From NCBI GenBank assembly GCA_032622095.1, contig CP136064.1, positions 249,643,827 through 249,707,826 of the forward strand: a stretch of 64,000 nt of DNA, read 5' to 3'. Below, in pieces: positions 1-11,946 of this stretch. The notes beneath the pieces were generated by a model. It saw nothing but the letters and a program-made list of their open reading frames with translations. It ran no database searches and was not told where the DNA came from. This DNA comes from Siphonodentalium dalli (Eukaryota; Mollusca; Scaphopoda; Gadilida; Siphonodentaliidae). How positions within the stretch are numbered: the first letter of the stretch is position 1; the number at the start of each line of letters is the position of its first letter. The position numbers and the translations under genes were made by a program.

Positions 1-42
1 CAAAGAAATAACCCAAGGACATTTGACTTACAACCAATTGAT

Positions 43-1025
43 AAGTGGCTATAAGTGTAGCTCAGGTTCAAGTTGGTTGTGTGTGAGTTTATGGTTTGCA
101 TGTATATGCGACACATACCCTAGCTCAAATGAGATAACCCTAGATCAACCCCTAACAACCCTCCAGTTTTAATTGACTTACAACCAATTGATAAATGTAG
201 ATCAAATTACAACCAATTGATAAGTGGCTATTAGCTATAATAATATAAGCTATAAGCTCAAATTGGTCATGTGCTAGTATCTCAAAAACACATACCCCCA
301 ATTTAAAGGTTGAAGTTCTAAAATTGAATGCAAAAAAGTGACGCTAAAAAGTGATGAGCTAAACACCATACTTTAGACGCTCAAAAAGTGAGGCACAACA
401 ACACCGTACTTTTGACGCCATGGAATTATCATTTCTGCTTCTAAGCCGTACCAGCAATCACGTGATATGCTACCCTAGTACTACCAGCCTCACATCAGCC
501 TCAGTTAATCGCCGAACTTTGGAATTTATGTACAAAAACTATATTTTGCCGCTTATGGATTACGGGGATGTAATTTGGGCTCACGCACCGTCCACCCTTC
601 TTGTACTGTTTGATCGGATACATTACGACGCCGCTCGAATTGTTGGTGGGTTAAATAAATCTGTTTCGAATGAAAAACTCCTCACTGAACTAGGATGGCC
701 TACACTTGACACCAGACGCGAACACCATAAATTTAATACTTGGCAGAAAATAATTCTTGGTAAAGCTTCCAATTACCTGAGTACACATTTGCCGACATTT
801 GCTAAAGATCAATCTACCTTCTCACATCGATATCCATTACTATTCTTACAGAAACGCACCAATACAGAACATTTTTAATCGACCTTTCTGCCTGAGATGG
901 TAATAACGTGGAATGCAGTGGTAATAAATGGTTCATCTGATCGCACCAAAATCGACATATTGAAATTAATGTATGACAAATTGCCTATCTCCCCACAAAA
1001 CCGCCGGTTTTTTAAACTTATATTT
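43..1025. repeat. First unit of a 983-bp tandem duplication
   Basis: The stretch from 43 recurs almost base for base 983 bases later (43-1025 matches 1026-2008 until the copies diverge near 2000). The unit begins in a non-coding block with repeated CAACCAATTGATAA motifs and then enters a LINE reverse-transcriptase fragment. Only a few substitutions separate the units, so the duplication is recent, or it reflects an assembly artefact. Confidence 0.85.
420..878 (+). pseudogene. LINE reverse transcriptase C-terminal fragment, copy 1
   Basis: This open stretch of 152 codons resembles the region just after the reverse-transcriptase domain of non-LTR retrotransposons. It has the family pattern LPLMDYGDVIWAHAP, then AARIVGG, then LLTELGWPTLDTRREHHK and a short helical region ending YLSTHLP. 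In intact LINEs this part follows the RT thumb. Here there is no upstream palm domain (no FADD motif) and no endonuclease, so it is a 5'-truncated dead copy. The apparent start codon is not meaningful. It is nearly identical to the fragment at 1403, differing at about two residues. Confidence 0.75.
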
Positions 1026-2008
1026 AAGTGGCTATAAGTGTAGCTCAGGTTCAAGTTGGTTGTGTGTGAGTTTATGGTTTGCATGTATATGCGACACATA
1101 CCCTAGCTCAAATGAGATAACCCTAGATCAACCCCTAACAACCCTCCAGTTTTAATTGACTTACAACCAATTGATAAATGTAGATCAAATTACAACCAAT
1201 TGATAAGTAGCTATTAGCTATAATAATATAAGCTATAAGCTCAAATTGGTTATGTGCTAGTATCTCAAAAACACATACCCCCAATTTAAAGGTTGAAGTT
1301 CTAAAAGTGAATGCAAAAAAGTGACGCTAAAAAGTGATGAGCTAAACACCATACTTTAGACGCTCAAAAAGTGAGGCACAACAACACCGTACTTTTGACG
1401 CCATGGAATTATCATTTCTGCTTCTAAGCCGTACCAGCAATCACGTGATATGCTACCCTAGTACTACCAGCCTCACATCAGCCTCAGTTAATCGCCGAAC
1501 TTTGGAATTTATGTACAAAAACTATATTTTGCCGCTTATGGATTACGGGGATGTAATTTGGGCTCACGCACCGACCACCCTTCTTGTACTGTTTTATCGG
1601 ATACATTACGACGCCGCTCGAATTGTTGGTGGGTTAAATAAATCTGTTTCGAATGAAAAACTCCTCACTGAACTAGGATGGCCTACACTTGACACCAGAC
1701 GCGAACACCATAAATTTAATACTTGGCAGAAAATAATTCTTGGTAAAGCTTCCAATTACCTGAGTACACATTTGCCGACATTTGCTAAAGATCAATCTAC
1801 CTTCTCACATCGATATCCATTACTATTCTTACAGAAACGCACCAATACAGAACATTTTTAATCGACCTTTCTGCCTGAGATGGTAATAAAGTGGAATGCA
1901 GTGGTAATAAATGGTTCATCTGATCGCACCAAAACCGACATATTGAAATTAATGTATGACAAATTGCCTATCTCCCCACAAAACCGCCGCCATACATCAA
2001 TTCAGGCT
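1026..2008. repeat. Second unit of the 983-bp tandem duplication
   Basis: This is the direct repeat of 43-1025. Unlike unit 1, it runs on past the point where unit 1 breaks off (after CCCCACAAAACCGCC) into further LINE 3' sequence, so the original element was the right-hand copy and unit 1 is a truncated duplicate of it. Confidence 0.85.
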
Positions 2009-2328
2009 CTCGCAAGTGGAACATCGTGCACACCAAGCTAAGGAATAACTGCAGCGATTTAAATTTTGATAAACTTGGAAACTATATTTCCATGACAGTC
2101 CTGTGTCAATGCGGGTTTTAAATTGAAGACACCTTGCATTTTTTCTTCCAGTGCCCATTATTTGAAGAAAGTCGCTTACTATTCCTCCAACGCCTTTGGC
2201 TAAATGGATTTTTCGTTGATAGGGTTGAAGATATCCTCTTTGGTCCAAGCAACCTATCCAATACTCTAAATGATAAATTGTTTAGCAATACGAAAACGTT
2301 CATTGCATCGCCAGGTAGATTCCATTGA
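1403..2328 (+). pseudogene. LINE reverse transcriptase C-terminal fragment, copy 2, with terminus
   Basis: The first 152 codons (1403-1861) repeat the fragment at 420. Beyond a stop and frame changes, the LINE C-terminus continues. Around 2090-2330 the sequence encodes CQCGF, then EDTLHFFFQCPLFEESRLLF, the Cys/His-rich tail (CxCG...DxxHFFxxCP) typical of jockey/CR1/I-like LINE ORF2 proteins. The reading frame is broken at several places (near 1861, 2040 and 2120). It is a decayed, 5'-truncated LINE copy with no catalytic domain. Confidence 0.75.
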
Positions 2329-2624
2329 CGGAAATTTTTCAAAATCCAAATAAGCCTATATCTTCATGTATTCGCCCATATTGCTATCAAAAGACTCGGC
2401 TCAGCTCGCCATAGGACCTACACCCCCTCCTTGATATAATCCACTCACTTTAGACCCCACCTTAAATCTCGACCCCCCTTTTAGGCACTACATTACAACT
2501 ATAAGCTAACGTTGAGTCCTACATAATTCCATATATAAATAGTATTATGCGTTTCAACATTGATAAGGGAGAGGAGCAATATTCTAAGTTGAATATAACT
2601 TGTGCTCCCATCCCTTTTGATTAA

Positions 2625-3118
2625 AGGTACGGTTGGCCTTGGCGGTGGGTATCCTGTGAAAATATTTCCGCCCATCAAAAACCGCCACAAACAGAAAGAA
2701 CATCAAAATGTAGACAGACTTTGTCCGTATACAAATAAGAAATATCGCATAAACAGTATGTTATTGTCATTTGTTTGACCATTGTTATGCAAACAAAAGC
2801 ATAAAAAGTAACTTTTCTGGTGTTTGTTTATATTATGACGGTAAACATAAAGAGCGTTCTTTGTTGCTGAATGCCTGATATGGAACTAATAAAGAGCGTT
2901 TATATCATTTGTGTGTGATTAGCCAGTTACACTGTGCTGTCTTCTGTAACACAATCAGGCTCTTGCTTATGTCAAATATAGTAAGTCTTTATGATAGCAT
3001 GCTGTTTACGCGATGGTCATGGTATATATGAACGAAACTGTATGCGTTTTAATGTTTGTCTATTTACGGTGTTTGGAACAAATGTGAATATTTTCGACAA
3101 CTAAGGCCAACCGTACCT
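2625..3118. mobile_element. TTAA element family F1, copy 1 (494 bp)
   Basis: This short non-autonomous DNA transposon is bounded by TTAA on both sides (2621-2624 and 3119-3122), with terminal inverted repeats AGGTACGGTTGGCCTT / AAGGCCAACCGTACCT. It has no coding capacity. Internally it carries two direct AAAGAGCGTT motifs either side of a CCTGATATGGAA core. TTAA duplication is a hallmark of piggyBac-type transposases, but the AGG terminus is not the usual CCC, so the superfamily is left open. Further copies lie at 9283, 9786, 13423, 27922 and 40249. Confidence 0.9.
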
Positions 3119-3122
3119 TTAA

Positions 3123-3565
3123 CTCATACCATATTTTCAGATTCCAATTGTCAATGTATAAAATGTATTATGTAAAGCGGGTTCAAATAAAATATGTTCA
3201 AAACAAACCAGCCTCGCCACACCTCGATGCACCTGACGGCGAACAGGATGCCACATTAGGGGACTCTAATCCACCACAGTGGGGCGATATACCTATTCTA
3301 CCCGTACCCACACGGGGGTCATATATAGATCATTCACAGTGAGCTATACCAATGGCAAGCAACTGGTGTACATATATCTATTCTGATCTATTGAACTATC
3401 AATTGTTACATTTAGTTTTTTTCAAAATTATTTCTCTCTCTGCCCACAAATTATGTTGTGTTATTCCATGTTGTGTTGACATCGTTAGCTGTATTGTCAC
3501 ATTGATAACATTGCTAGTTGCCCAAATACCAATATTTCTTAAATTGCCCATCACTTTTAATCATG
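3123..3565. other. Non-coding stretch, nothing recognised
   Basis: No gene or clear repeat is visible. Short open frames here lack protein-like composition. Confidence 0.5.
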
Positions 3566-4400
3566 ACTTCTAGATGGGAGCCATTGATAGTTTCCGAAAT
3601 CCGTTGATACTGAGTTCTACTCTTTGCATGGCTAATTCCTTCTGCACACCCTGCAGGCCACACCCCTCATACAATCGTCATCAAACTTCGTACGGATCTT
3701 CGGGGTGACAGCTGGATGCGATCGATAGATTATTTCCGAAATTCTTTGAAAAACATGGCCCTGAGTATATCGGCATGCACCTTGCAGATCGCATTTATTG
3801 GAGAAATGTTTTGAAAACTTACAAGCTTGTTTTTGGATCACCTCTAGTGGGATGTATCCCTCATCCGATCATTAACAAACTTCATGGGGATCTTCATGGT
3901 GAACTCTAGATGGGAGCCATCGCCTTTCCCCCGAAATTCGTTGAAAACATGGCTGCGAGCTGGCATCTTGGATTTTACTCTTTGCATGGCTAAATCCTTC
4001 GGTAAACCATGCAGGCCACACCCCTCACACACTCGTCATCAAACTTCAAACCGATCGTCGGGGTGACCTCTAGTTGGGAGCCCTCGATTATTTCCAAAAT
4101 TCGTTGAAAAACCTTACCGCCAGCAGCCATCTTGGATTTCATAATCCATCGTCACACCCTGCATGCAACCCGCATTTATCAGAGAAAAAATTTGAAATTT
4201 ACAGGCATGTTTAGGATAACCTCTAGATGAGAGCTTTCGAATTTGAACGATATTCGATAGAAAATATGGCAGCCGGCAGCCATCTTATAATTTATTCTTT
4301 GTGGGACTGAATCCTTTGGAACACCCTACAGACCACATTCCTCTTCAAATAATCAATTAAATTGTTCATCTGATCTGTTCAGAGTTCAGTCATGAACAAG
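3566..4400. repeat. Degenerate tandem repeat, period about 210 bp
   Basis: Three to four diverged units each contain, in order, GATGGGAGCC, TTTCCGAAATTCGTTGAAAA, ACTCTTTGCATGGCTAA, CCTGCAGGCCACACCCCTCA and CGTCATCAAACTTC. The open frames on either strand are by-products of the periodicity. Resembles dispersed minisatellite-like repeats; no function is inferred. Confidence 0.7.
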
Positions 4401-4509
4401 TTTAAACATATATGCTAATAAATGTGTTTCCTTGATTCCAAACCCCTTGTTATACGACAATAACATACACAATATAATTTAACAGCGCTGTGGGCTTTAA
4501 ATTATTTCG

Positions 4510-5090
4510 TGTTCAAGTTGTCCGCATGATAACTTGAGCAATATTCAACAGAAGTTCTTGATATTTATTACCCGATTTACATTTGAGAAAACGCAGTGCA
4601 AGTTTGAATTTGGTCACAGTCCGATGATTTTGACTGAGATTTGCCCATTTTTTATGACTTAGAAATCGCTGTTTTCGGGTTGTCCACATGGTAACTTGAG
4701 CAGTATTCAACGGAATTTCTTGATATTTGGTACGTGGTTCACATTTGAGAAGACGCTGGCCAAGTTCGCATTTGGTCACGATCGGATTATTTTGGACGGA
4801 GTTATGCCCCTTTTTCGACTTAGAAATCCCTGTCTTCGGGTTGCCCGCCTGGTAACTTGAGCAATAATTCAACTGAATATTTTGATATTAATATGTGGCT
4901 CTGATTGAGATGACGCAGTCTATGTTCGAATTTGGTCACGGTCTGATTGCTCCTTTTTAGACTTAGAAAATCGATATATTGGGTTTTCCAGATGGTAAAT
5001 CGAGCAATATTCAACTGAATTTCTTGATATTTGGTACATGCTTTACATTTTAGAAGACGCAGACCAAGTGTGATATTATTTGACTTCATA
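4510..5090. repeat. Minisatellite, period about 160 bp
   Basis: Units start near 4518, 4679, 4841 and 4984 with a TTGTCCRCATGGTAACTTGAG-like block, followed by TTCTTGATATTTGGTAC, GAATTTGGTCACGG and a GACTTAGAAAT segment. Diverged relatives of the same units occur inverted near 18100 and 18600 and directly near 44140-44530, so this is one dispersed family. The long open frames on the - strand come from the repeat and are not genes. Confidence 0.75.
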
Positions 5091-5885
5091 GAAATAATAA
5101 TTGTGTTCTCTTAATGATAAATTGAGCAATCTTCAAGATAATCAGTTGACACTTGGTGTGTGGCTCACCTTTTGTCGATTTATTGATTAGCGTTTAATGT
5201 CGCTTTCAGCAACTAAGGCCATGTCACGACATTGCCAGTTTTAGTGGTGGAGGAAATCGGCATAGTTACGGCTTATCTAACAGTGATTTTAATGGCTGAT
5301 AAACACGTCGACCATGTGCGGCGAACTACCGGCCATAGCGAGTAACTGGCAACTCCACCAGATAACGATTTAGAGTTACAAAGTCCGTGATGGAAATACG
5401 AGGCTCACCTTTCAGAACACATCGTCAATTTTCTCCAGAGTTTGACTTGTTCTTAAAAATGCCAACGTCCTAAAAAGCCTCATCGATTCTGTCTGCGACC
5501 TTTTTCTACTATACTATATGGTATAAAAAATTCCCCAACCTATGCTACCTTCAAGTATTAACCAGTTGTGGGTGGATCTATAGGATCAATAACTGATGAC
5601 GGTGTTTTCGACTGAGATAAAATAAACTACACGCAGTAACCAACCATTATCATTCTCTCACTTCCGTGCTTGATATATCGTGGTAATTCATCTTCGGCAA
5701 CTATTGGATGTTAACAGACATGACAAATTGGATCCAGCCGATGCAGAGTCTCTATGTTGGAGTACTCAAAAATAGTTTCCAATAACGTTGTTCAGCACAA
5801 TTGAAAGAGAAATTGGACGATGTTAGTTATATTGATTCCACTAATTGTCAGTTTTGAAAAATATTTTGATGTTGTATGCGCCCAC
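5091..5885. other. Non-coding stretch, nothing recognised
   Basis: Apart from a final decayed edge of the upstream minisatellite, no gene or clear repeat is visible. Confidence 0.45.
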
Positions 5886-7151
5886 ATGGAGCAACAATTC
5901 GGGTCCATGTGACTAACTTAGAGTTAGTCCCCCGTGTGGGCCCGAAGCAGAATAGGCCCACTGTGAGGGGTAAGAATCCACTAATGTGGCTCCCTGTTTG
6001 CCATGGTTGCATCCCGTGAGGTGTGTAGGAGTCCTGGGGGTACTAGGGCGGCCGTATCACACGAGGCATCGACCTGCGGATGGTTTATCTCATGGTCCTC
6101 TTTGGTTCTACATCTACACGGGTGGTTGAGTTGACCCGGCTCAATGCTTCGGCTAGTCACGCCTCTCCACAGTGTTTCATATTACATTTCTGCCATCTGT
6201 CCTAATATGTTTCTGGTGTCTATAGTTGAATCTTCTGTATTTCATATATGTTACTTTCGTGTCCTGTCTGTTTACATTTTGTCTTCATCACCTGTTAAAT
6301 TTTTTAATTTTGTACTGTTAGCACCACAGGGAGTTACAGAAGCTGCAGATTTACAAAACCAGTTGATGGACAAAAAGTTCCTTTGATTAGTTATCTTCTG
6401 ACATTCAATCGGTGCGAAAATACTCCGACATTGAAGGTTGGTATATGGAGATGGCTTTCAGTACATATGTTCCAAACCCCTTGCGATGTTTTAAATGTCA
6501 GGAGTATGGCAATGGCCAGGAGCATTGTACAAGTAAAGAAACCATATGTTCTATATCTGGTCATGATCATAAGGATTTTACGAATCTTAAGAAATGTTCA
6601 AACTGCCAAGGTTTACATGCAGCAATGGATTTATGACCCATTTATGAATTAAAGATTCAACGATGTACAACTGAGAAGCATCTATCATATAGAGATGTAC
6701 CAAAACGTCTGTTGTTGCCAGCACTCAGACACAGTCAAACCAAACTAATAAAGGCGCATGCGCGGTTCATCAAATATTATAAATACCCTATCACTGCAAA
6801 ATCCTATTTTAAAAGCTACTTTACACATTTCGATGTGGCTCCTTGGTAATTTCGTGTTATTTATTTGCTATTTATTATCTATTCTTGAACAACTTTTATA
6901 CGTTTTATAGTATGGTTGCACACTAGTCGGTTCTTGAATTTATATTCCTAACTCCAAGTTGAAACATTCCTCTTGGGTGCTTTTATTTGTGCATAGCTCA
7001 TCGTAGCATTTAAAAAATCTAATCTACTGTCTGAGTTATCTACAGTTGTTTCGCTGCGATTGTTTTTATCCCTGGTTCTGTTCTTGGTCGTGATATGGCC
7101 TGGTGGCTAATGGGACGTTAAACCCTCAATCAATCAATCAATCAATCAATA
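5886..7151 (+). mobile_element. Gutted LINE-like element with (CAAT)n tail
   Basis: A GC-richer leader (about 5890-6180) precedes a decayed ORF1 with zinc-knuckle remnants (6412-6636). The 3' end is a segment reading GGCCTGGTGGCTAATGGGA, then a short CAATCAATCAAT array (about 7128-7151), a common 3' tail of LINEs and their dependent SINEs. No endonuclease or reverse transcriptase lies between, so it is either an internally deleted LINE or a composite of two fragments. Confidence 0.55.
6412..6636 (+). pseudogene. LINE ORF1 (gag-like) zinc-knuckle remnant
   Basis: The translation has the layout of the nucleic-acid-binding end of non-LTR ORF1 proteins: a basic region, CFKCQEYGNGQEHC, ICSISGHDHKDFTNLKKC and SNCQGLHAA. 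Intact knuckles follow C-x2-C-x4-H-x4-C. Here the first knuckle has Asn in place of the His, and the second has lost two Cys (to Ser and Phe). With these ligand losses and no long frame around it, the protein would not fold normally. Confidence 0.65.
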
Positions 7152-9278
7152 GGGTTAGTCACAAGCATTATGAATCACTTGATTAACCCAAAAACCACAC
7201 CTTTCAGCGAGTCACTATGACAAACTCAGGCATTTTCATAGTGACTAAGTTACACAAAGAATAACTTTAAGCACTGTTTAAATTATGCTTAATATTCACT
7301 GTTAAATGTTCAATTTCCATTGCAACGCAATCGTATTAGATCTATAAGTGAACGGATGTGACTGGAACATATAATGACATATAACGTCAGAACTTCACTC
7401 CCACAGAAAAGCCTATATTATTTAGATAAAAGGTTCTTATTCGATAGACACAACATACATCTCGGAAAAACGAACAAGTTAAACAGACCTGTACGACAAA
7501 CTATTGTTACTATTGTTATACAGCTATTCCTCGCAAAAGTTAATTCTCAATAAATATGTTCAACTGTTCGTTTGCCCGGGTTCGCATATTGTTGTTTATC
7601 CACCGGGTGATGATCAAGCAAGTTTGTGCTGACAAAACACTCGCATGACAACGTGCCTATGGCTGACATCAGAATCGAGGATAGCCGTGTATTGCTCGAA
7701 TTTTGATTGTTGGAGCTTTAGCCTTCGGAGAAATGTCATAGGCTTCAATCAGAATGTAGCAGGGAATACAGTTTCATGTGTAAATAATGCCAAGACCAAT
7801 CAAAAGTCCCGACCTTTGCCAAACCAACATGTGACACATCGGAGTCTCGGCATACGTACATGAGCATACTCAATGTAGCCACGAATAAGTGGCTACTACT
7901 TTAAAAAAGGTAATTTCTGTGTGTGAACTACTTGGTCCGATGAAGAACCTGCGCAGTACACAAGCTGCAAGTTCGGATGCGATTTTCTTCAGTGCCTTCC
8001 AACAAATATGTGTTCGACTGATTGTGGATAACACGCGTATTGAAATAAACCTGTCTCGTCATTTCGATTGAGAAACAACATACTTGCGGGTATATTACTG
8101 GCGATGCCGGACTCCCCCTTTTTATATCATGTGCATACATCCACCTCAAGAATGGTTATTAGAACAAAATAGCAACTGCTTTCCCACATGGCAAATCAAT
8201 GTTAACCGTGCGCCATGTGCTGTGTGAATATCTGTTATTCATATTTCAGACTGGGTGATTGTGATGGACTGGTATATTATTGATTGAGACCATATTTATA
8301 AACATTGGATCAAGATGTTCAGACATTGGTTTGCAATATGCATTACGTTAACAACAATCAGCATGTAAACAATGTATTTTAGATGAGAATCGCTGGTCCT
8401 CATATTGGCGATTAAATAGTGGTGAATAATTTGTCATGACAGCTCAATAATGCTACCCCTCTACGTGTATATATATGAGTCTGGGTTTCAAGGATCACCA
8501 GCGTTTTAATAGATTGGTTTGATCATGCCTATTGCCCAATAGTCTGGAAAAGGTGGGGTTTTAAGAATAAAATTGAACAATTTACAATAAAAGTGTGTCA
8601 CATCAGTTTCATATATATTCGTTAATTAATATAATACAAATAATATTTAGTTTATTCATACTGAAGTTGGCAACACATGCCAAAGCCAGTATATGTGTGC
8701 ACAATGCACAGACAAATAACGTTGGGTGGTGGCTAAGATGCTCGTAAACATATTTTGTATTAATATATTATTTAAGATTATACCGGACTACGTGGATATA
8801 TTACTTTATACTACGATCAGGCGTTTTACTATATGTGAACATCGGTATGATACACAAGTGCTCTATTCGTCACTAACAGTGTATATAGGGGTATACTACC
8901 CGTATATAAGTCGCCCTTTCTTTTTCAATGAAATAGTATATACACATAGTACGAACTGCAGATAGTTTGATCTTTCGCGACCTTAATGCAGAGGTCACGT
9001 TAAAAAAAATAGTTCCAAAATCGCCAAGTTGAAGTTCAATCATAGCAATTGTTGGTGCGTTTACTCAGGTATTTTTCATTTTATGTTATAAAATATTCAT
9101 TTTGATCTATCCACTCATTGTCGGCAATTATAATCCAGTTGACACGACTTCACATGTGATTAAACTTCCTAGGCAATGCACGTGAAGTTACAGGTACGTA
9201 AGGGGTTCACAAGGTAGTAAACGAATAGGGCTCTCGTCACGTTTTATGGCATTACATGTGTTTATAAATGATCGTGGT
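7152..9278. other. Intergenic region, no gene recognised
   Basis: This 2.1-kb AT-rich stretch has only short open frames with unprotein-like composition. A short hairpin with TAGTCAC / GTGACTA ends lies near 7150-7260. I see no transposon ends that could be defined. Confidence 0.45.
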
Positions 9279-9282
9279 TTAA

Positions 9283-9781
9283 ATGTACGGTTGGCCTTGG
9301 CGGTGGGTATCCTGTGAAAATAGTTCCACCCATCAAAAACCGCCACAAACAGAAAGAACATCAAAATGTAGACAGACTTTGTCCGTGTACAAATAAGAAA
9401 TATCGCATAATCAGTATGTTATTGTCATTTGTTTGACCATTGTTATGTAAACAAAAGCATAAAAAGTTACTTTTCTGGTGTTTGTTTATATTATGATGGT
9501 AAACATAAAGAGCGTTCTTTGTTGCTGAATTCCTGATATGGAACTAATAAAGAGCGTTTATATCATTTTGTGTGTGATTAGCCAGTGACACTGTGCTGTC
9601 TTCTGTAACACAATCAGGCTCTTGCATGCTTATGTAAAATATAGTAAGTCTGTATGATAGCATGCTGTTTACGCGATGGTTATGTTATATATGAACGAAA
9701 CTGTATGCGTTTTAATGTTTGTCTGTTTACGGTGTTTGGAACAAATATGAATATTTTCGACAACTAAGGCCAACCGTGCCT
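9283..9781. mobile_element. TTAA element family F1, copy 2
   Basis: Same family and orientation as 2625-3118. The left TTAA is 9279-9282. The right TTAA (9782-9785) also serves as the left TTAA of the next copy. The left terminus has one change (ATGTACGG). Confidence 0.9.
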
Positions 9782-9785
9782 TTAA

Positions 9786-10278
9786 AGGTACGGTTGGCCT
9801 TGGCGGTGGGTATCCTGTGAAAATATTTCCACCCGTCAAAAACTACCACAAACAGAAAGAACAACAAATGTATACAGCCTTTGTCCGTATACAAATAAGA
9901 AATATCGCATAAACAGTATGTTATTGTCATATTTTTGACCATTATTATGTAAACAAAAGCATAAAAAGTTACTTTTCTGGTGTTTGTTTATATTATGATG
10001 GTAAACATAAAGAGCGTTCTTTGTGGGTGAATTCCTGATATGGAATGAATAAAGAGCGTTTATGCCATTTGTGTGTGATTAGCCAGCAGCTTTGTGTTGT
10101 CTTCTGTAACACAATCAGGCTCTTGCTTAGGTAAAATATAGTAAATCTTTATGATAACATGCTGTTTACGCGATGGTTATGGTATATATGAACGAAACTG
10201 TATGCGTTTTAAGTTTTTTCTGTTTACGGTGATTGGAACGAATATGAATATTTTCGACAACTAAGGCCTCACGTGCCT
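9786..10278. mobile_element. TTAA element family F1, copy 3, abutting copy 2
   Basis: Head-to-tail with copy 2, sharing TTAA at 9782-9785, and sharing its own right TTAA (10279-10282) with an F2 element. The right terminus is decayed (GGCCTCACGTGCCT). It differs from copy 2 by scattered substitutions, so it is not a fresh tandem duplication. Confidence 0.88.
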
Positions 10279-10282
10279 TTAA

Positions 10283-10714
10283 ACGGACATGGATCATTCG
10301 AACCTCCAAATTTGTTTCTGCTTAATTTGGAACGACGGATACGATAGGTCGATAAATAAACGAACTATTAATATTCCGGCTTCATATGCTATGAAAAACA
10401 CCTGCCAAAGTCACAGCCATTTTTCCAGCCGTTTTCAATTTTTCGCCAGAAGTCTGAGAAACGCTCTTTATTGCTACCATATCAGGGATAGACTACCACG
10501 GAACGCTCTTTTCTGTTCCATATCTTGCAAATGGCTGTTTGGTGTTTGGGACCCAAACATTGTATTCACAATTTCACACTTGTATTTTTCATCTTTTTGG
10601 GTTACATAATGCTCGTAGAAAGGTAGTTAAGATATGTATTGACCTATTTCGATACTGAGACCAATTCAAAAGCAAATACTATGTGTATTTTGAAGCGCAA
10701 ACCGCCATGTGGCT
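10283..10714. mobile_element. TTAA element family F2, copy 1 (432 bp)
   Basis: Bounded by TTAA at 10279-10282 and 10715-10718. The ends are ACGGACATGG and CCATGTGGCT, an imperfect inverted repeat sharing ACATGG. The interior holds AAACGCTCTTT, CCATATCAGG and AACGCTCTTT blocks that are also found inverted in family F1. No protein is encoded; a 106-codon open frame inside it is incidental. Other copies: 21351, 22844 (partial), 23287 and 26383. Confidence 0.85.
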
Positions 10715-11013
10715 TTAAACAAAATATACATATAGTATGTCTGAAAAAACTAATCCGTGAGATTTGCCAGTCTACCCCGCGAGTCTTGACAATCTCTCTC
10801 ATGTGTAAAGTTGTGTTTCAGACATACTATCCGTATGTTCTATATATGACCAACTTATAATGATATTTGTTTTCGCACAGGTACACAGCGAAATGTAACA
10901 TTACACCGTCATTATTGGACGTGATGACAACACCGAATACTTGTCGTTAATAGGATTGTTGCGTGTTGGCTAAAGATGCTTGTAAAGATATGTTGTATGA
11001 ATATATTAGTTAA

Positions 11014-11564
11014 CCCTTTCATTACGGGAGGTGCGCTGGCGAAACATTAAAGACAATGTGCCAATGCATTCTCTTATATATGCGAGTCGCCCATAGGTCG
11101 CCTCGCATATATAAGAGAATGCATTGGCCTAATTTTTTTTTATCAATTTTTCTTACATTCTTTAACAATTTTTATAATTTTCACTTACATTCTTTTACAA
11201 TTTTTATCATTTTTGATATAGTCCTACAATCTATAACAATTTTTAGAATTTTTTCTTATATTCAACAATTTTGTCATTTTTTATCTTTTTTTTCTTGCAA
11301 TCTTTATCAATTTTTATAATTGTTTCTTGCAATATTTAACAATTTTTATCATTTTGTGTCATTTCTTATATTCTTTAACAATTTTTTATTATTTTTAAAA
11401 ACTTTTCTTACATTTTTTAGCAATTATAAAATATAATATAAAATTTGTTAGGCCAATGCATTCTCTGATATATGCGAGGCGACATATGGTCGACTCGCAT
11501 ATATAAAAGAATGCATTGGCGCAGGGTTTTCGCAAAAATTCAGGAAGCTGCCGCCATTAAAGTG
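11014..11564. mobile_element. Hairpin-bearing piggyBac-like TTAA element, family F3, copy 1
   Basis: TTAA flanks lie at 11010-11013 and 11565-11568. The ends are CCCTTTCATTACGG and the complement of CACTTTAATGGCGG. A CCC-beginning terminus plus TTAA duplication is the piggyBac signature. Inside are two 67-bp palindromes (11061-11127 and 11453-11519) in opposite orientation, separated by about 325 bp of AT-rich sequence iterating ACAATTTTTAT and TTCTTACATT motifs. No coding capacity. Confidence 0.8.
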
Positions 11565-11946
11565 TTAAGATTATCCAGGAATACACGGATATGTTACTAT
11601 GAACAACTTATAATGGGTATTTGTTTTCGCACAGGTACACAGCAAAGTGTAACATTACACCGTCATGTTGGGACGTGATGACAACACCGGATACCAGTCG
11701 CTACAGGATAACTCACCAACTTCTCTATTTCATTGTCATACAACAGGCAAGTATATCAATTAGGGTAGTAGAAAATACAACAAAAAACTGTTCTACCCAT
11801 CACATATTCCTTCTGGTGATAGGTGAATATTAAAGACATTCTGGATTTAATTCAGTGAATAAAACCGTTAAGTTAGTATCCAATCACTATCTCCATTAGC
11901 AATCAACTGAGATTATCAAAATTTCCCCAACATATCGTCGCGTAAA

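Noticed and set aside
4513-5089. Open frames of 119 and 89 codons on the - strand with repeated LRLLKCK.. motifs
   Set aside because: They are translations of a 160-bp minisatellite; the motif repetition follows the DNA period and indels break the frame.
10289-10609. 106-codon frame on the + strand
   Set aside because: Lies wholly inside a non-coding TTAA element (F2) and is not open in the other copies.
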